A DNA stretch of 64,000 nt from Hyphomicrobiales bacterium (GTDB taxonomy: Bacteria; Pseudomonadota; Alphaproteobacteria; Rhizobiales; Rhizobiaceae): contig UCFC01000034.1 in assembly GCA_900471515.1 (NCBI GenBank), forward strand, positions 1 through 64,000, read 5' to 3'. The position numbers and the translations under genes are program-made. Each line of letters starts with the position of its first letter. Position 1 is the stretch's first letter. The notes beneath the pieces are model-generated. The model saw only the letters and a program-made list of their open reading frames with translations. It made no database searches and had not been told where the DNA came from. Shown here piece by piece: positions 62,367-64,000 of this stretch.

Positions 62367-62726
62367 TCATCGCTTGAGCAGCCAAACGGTCCTGCCGTTC
62401 TGCGAGGCTTCGATGCCGGCCTTTGTCCGGGTCAGCCGAAGGCATTTTTCCGGGTCTTCCGGCCGCGGCCTTATGCAAATTCCGTTAGGAACGGCCCTCC
62501 ATGTCGGGTTGATGCTGACCAGGCTGTCGCTGATCGTACCGTGGCCATCCGGACGAAATACGAGGATGTTGGAAGCCCTTCGCTTGACGACGACCATCTC
62601 CCAAGGCTTGCCGTCGGCAATCACGCTGGAAAGAGGTTCTTCGGCGTGCGCCGGTGCGCCGGCCAGAACCGCAAGGGCGAGCAACGGCATGAAAAATCGG
62701 CCGACTGGCAAGCGAACTGTAGGCAT
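62367..62726 (-). CDS. Small secreted hypothetical protein
   Basis: A 119-residue protein with a Sec signal peptide at residues 1-27 (FFMPLLALAVLAGAPAHAEE, cut after AHA). The mature part (about 92 residues) has IADGKPWEMVVVKRRASNIL, FRPDGHGTISDSLVSI, a Cys pair (GICIRPRPEDPEKCLRL) that could form a disulfide, and ends TVWLLKR. It looks like a small beta-rich periplasmic domain. AAGGA seven bases upstream supports the ATG at 62726. Function unknown. Confidence 0.7.
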   Translation of the reverse strand: MPTVRLPVGRFFMPLLALAVLAGAPAHAEEPLSSVIADGKPWEMVVVKRRASNILVFRPDGHGTISDSLVSINPTWRAVPNGICIRPRPEDPEKCLRLTRTKAGIEASQNGRTVWLLKR

Positions 62727-63003
62727 TTCGTATTCCTTTGTTTGAATGAGATTCCGGCGGAAGGTCGCGATCGAGGAGCAAAATCGAGCGGCGGAGCATG
62801 GTCCTTGCGCCGGCGGGGATGTGGTGGCGATATTGTTCGAGGTGCGCGGCAATGTCATTACGGGAGATATTTTGATTTGTTAAGGGCGCCGGGGCGTCCC
62901 CAATCGCAGGGCCGCTGCCCGGGGGGATCACGCGGCGCATCTGCCGCAGCGGGCGCCGGCGCAGAGGCCGCGTACCGGAATATTGGCCTGCCGGTTCGCG
63001 TCG
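62727..63003. other. No gene recognised
   Basis: About 280 bp upstream of the small secreted protein; it should contain its promoter. No motif was identified. Confidence 0.4.
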
Positions 63004-63126
63004 TCACAGCGCAAGTCGCTCCGAAAGCAAAATGAGCATCACGATCGGACCGCCGAAAAGCGCTCCGAACAGGATCGTTGCGAACAACAGGTTTGCGAGC
63101 AGGTGGAGCATGGTCTTGCGCGTCAC
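63004..63126 (-). CDS. Possible 40-residue membrane protein
   Basis: Starts at a GTG that overlaps the previous stop as GTGA and encodes a short basic head (TRKT) followed by one long hydrophobic helix (MLHLLANLLFATILFGALFG, then GPIVMLILLSERLAL). The translational coupling and clean helix suggest a real small protein, but composition alone supports it. Confidence 0.35.
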   Translation of the reverse strand: MTRKTMLHLLANLLFATILFGALFGGPIVMLILLSERLAL

Positions 63127-63350
63127 GGCTGCACGCTGACCCGTGATGCAGGTTCGAACCGCACGAAACCCGCTTTCATCCCGCCTGTCCCGAGACTGAT
63201 CGCCCTTCCCACCCTCCTGAAGATCGGGATGACAGGCCATTGCCGGATGTTGCCCGTTCCCCATGCCGCAGCGAGATATGCGACGGCAATGGAGCTGGAT
63301 GCGATAGCTGCCAGCCTTGCGGCCGGTCCTGCTGTCCGTTCTGAAGCCAT
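63123..63350 (-). CDS. Possible small membrane-associated protein
   Basis: A 75-residue frame, MASERTAGPAARLAAIASSS, with one hydrophobic segment (IAVAYLAAAWGTG) and a C-terminal basic stretch (IPIFRRVGRAISLG). GGAACAGG precedes the ATG. It is coupled by GTGA to a 40-residue membrane peptide gene. No known family; could be chance. Confidence 0.35.
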   Translation of the reverse strand: MASERTAGPAARLAAIASSSIAVAYLAAAWGTGNIRQWPVIPIFRRVGRAISLGTGGMKAGFVRFEPASRVSVQP

Positions 63351-63724
63351 GGCCTGTTCCAAAGTTGAGGACGGGGAAGGTCAGGTCCGTCCTTTGCGGG
63401 TTGAACGGATTTCCATTTGGGCTCCGATAATTGCGGAAACATGACCGGTTCCGCCTTTCGGCATGTCGTCTTGCCGCAACGCGAAAGAAACAGATGGATT
63501 TGCCTGACGGCGAAGGCCCGTGTCTGTTCCACCAAGCTGAGGCTTGCCGGAACAGACACGCCGGTCATCGTGCCGACGGCGTGAAACCGGCAAATGGAGC
63601 GGCGCAAGGGAATAGGGGCCTCGATCCGGCTTCAAGATGCCGGACGCGGCAGGCCATGTAATTCTGCGGCAATGGTTCGCTCCGAGTGTCCGGTCATCGT
63701 CATGACCGGAGGCCAACGACAGAC
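63351..63724. other. No gene recognised
   Basis: About 370 bp between the possible small genes and the lipoprotein. It should contain the lipoprotein promoter. Open frames on both strands have no motif support. Confidence 0.4.
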
Positions 63725-64000
63725 ATGCCCAGCAATTTCCATTCCCGCCGTCGAATTTTCAACCAGCCGCCTTTCAGGCGTCCATCCAGGGCATTGCTCC
63801 TGGGATTCATTGTTTTGCTGGCAGCGGCGACCGTTTCCGGATGCGCTGCCGTACCGCTCAAGGAGGCCGGAACGCTCGCCTCCTACCAGAAACTCGGTCC
63901 GCAGAAGGGGACGTTTGCCAAGAAACGGCTCTATGTCGACGGGCCACAGCTGGCGCGGGCAAAGACGGTTGCCATCGTCCCGACGGTCTTTTCCTTCGGC
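63725..64000 (+). CDS. DUF3313-like lipoprotein, N-terminal part (runs off the window)
   Basis: 92 codons visible from the ATG at 63725. A basic head (FHSRRRIFNQPPFRPSR) is followed by a hydrophobic signal helix and the lipobox VSGC, so the protein is a lipoprotein. The mature start PLKEAGTLASYQKLGPQKGT, then FAKKRLYVDGPQLARAKTVA and IVPTVFS, resembles the opening of DUF3313 lipoproteins. Function of the family is unknown. The gene is cut by the window end. Confidence 0.75.
   Translation, partial: MPSNFHSRRRIFNQPPFRRPSRALLLGFIVLLAAATVSGCAAVPLKEAGTLASYQKLGPQKGTFAKKRLYVDGPQLARAKTVAIVPTVFSFG

Noticed and set aside
1..64000. CRISPR arrays, prophage genes, integrases, riboswitches and complete insertion sequences
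   Set aside because: No regularly spaced repeats, no phage structural or integrase motifs, no complete transposase and no recognisable riboswitch core were found on reading the window.

Overview
The window looks like chromosomal DNA of a Rhizobiaceae-type alphaproteobacterium. The support is the high-GC coding style of both flanks and genes typical of that group: an HmrR/CueR-controlled copper ATPase, an LpsL-type UDP-glucuronate epimerase, a secreted alpha-2-macroglobulin paired with PBP1C, and MdtABC-like RND pumps. All functions are read from sequence motifs and family knowledge; no database search was possible.

Left part (1-31.9 kb, GC-rich housekeeping and stress genes). It opens with the 3' end of a groEL copy and a small conserved-type protein. 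Next come a family 4 glycosyltransferase and an amylo-alpha-1,6-glucosidase, a Bax-inhibitor-1-type membrane protein, an ECF sigma/anti-sigma pair and a Tat-exported bicupin oxalate decarboxylase. An RND efflux pump and its membrane fusion protein follow. A formate/nitrite channel gene is followed by a deletion-fused emrA'-'emrB pseudogene. Then come a GT39-type glycosyltransferase, an actP-cueR copper operon with a textbook MerR-family operator, treY, the translationally coupled alpha-2-macroglobulin/pbpC pair, a secreted MsrA and a single-domain response regulator.

Middle part (about 32-59.5 kb): a surface-polysaccharide (O-antigen-like) island with visibly lower GC. Its minus-strand half holds glycosyltransferases, an epimerase, a methyltransferase, Wzy, Wzx, a WbpB/WbpD/WbpE-like set for a 2,3-diamino-uronic acid, the C-terminal stub of a WbpG-like amidotransferase, and gmd/fcl for GDP-L-fucose. 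A plus-strand Wzz-like gene stands at the left end. The plus-strand half starts with rfbB and rfbA but has no rfbC or rfbD. It continues into a very compact operon: a GT-C-like membrane glycosyltransferase, a split transketolase, an SDR-GT2 fusion, two methyltransferases and two SMR (ArnE/ArnF-like) proteins. The six junctions from the transketolase onward are all 4-bp ATGA or GTGA overlaps. I read this as a route that builds an unusual, probably branched-chain deoxysugar, loads it on undecaprenyl phosphate, flips it and adds it to a glycan outside the cytoplasmic membrane. This is the strongest candidate for an undescribed system here. An IS66 remnant, a methyltransferase-like gene, an acetyltransferase, another glycosyltransferase and a decayed tRNA-Thr follow.

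Right part (60-64 kb) returns to GC-rich DNA: tRNA-Val(TAC), a methyltransferase, lpsL with what looks like the tail of a sugar-nucleotide dehydrogenase upstream, a small secreted protein, two possible tiny membrane proteins and the start of a DUF3313-like lipoprotein. The decayed tRNA, the IS remnant and the composition shift suggest that the middle block was acquired or repeatedly reshuffled.
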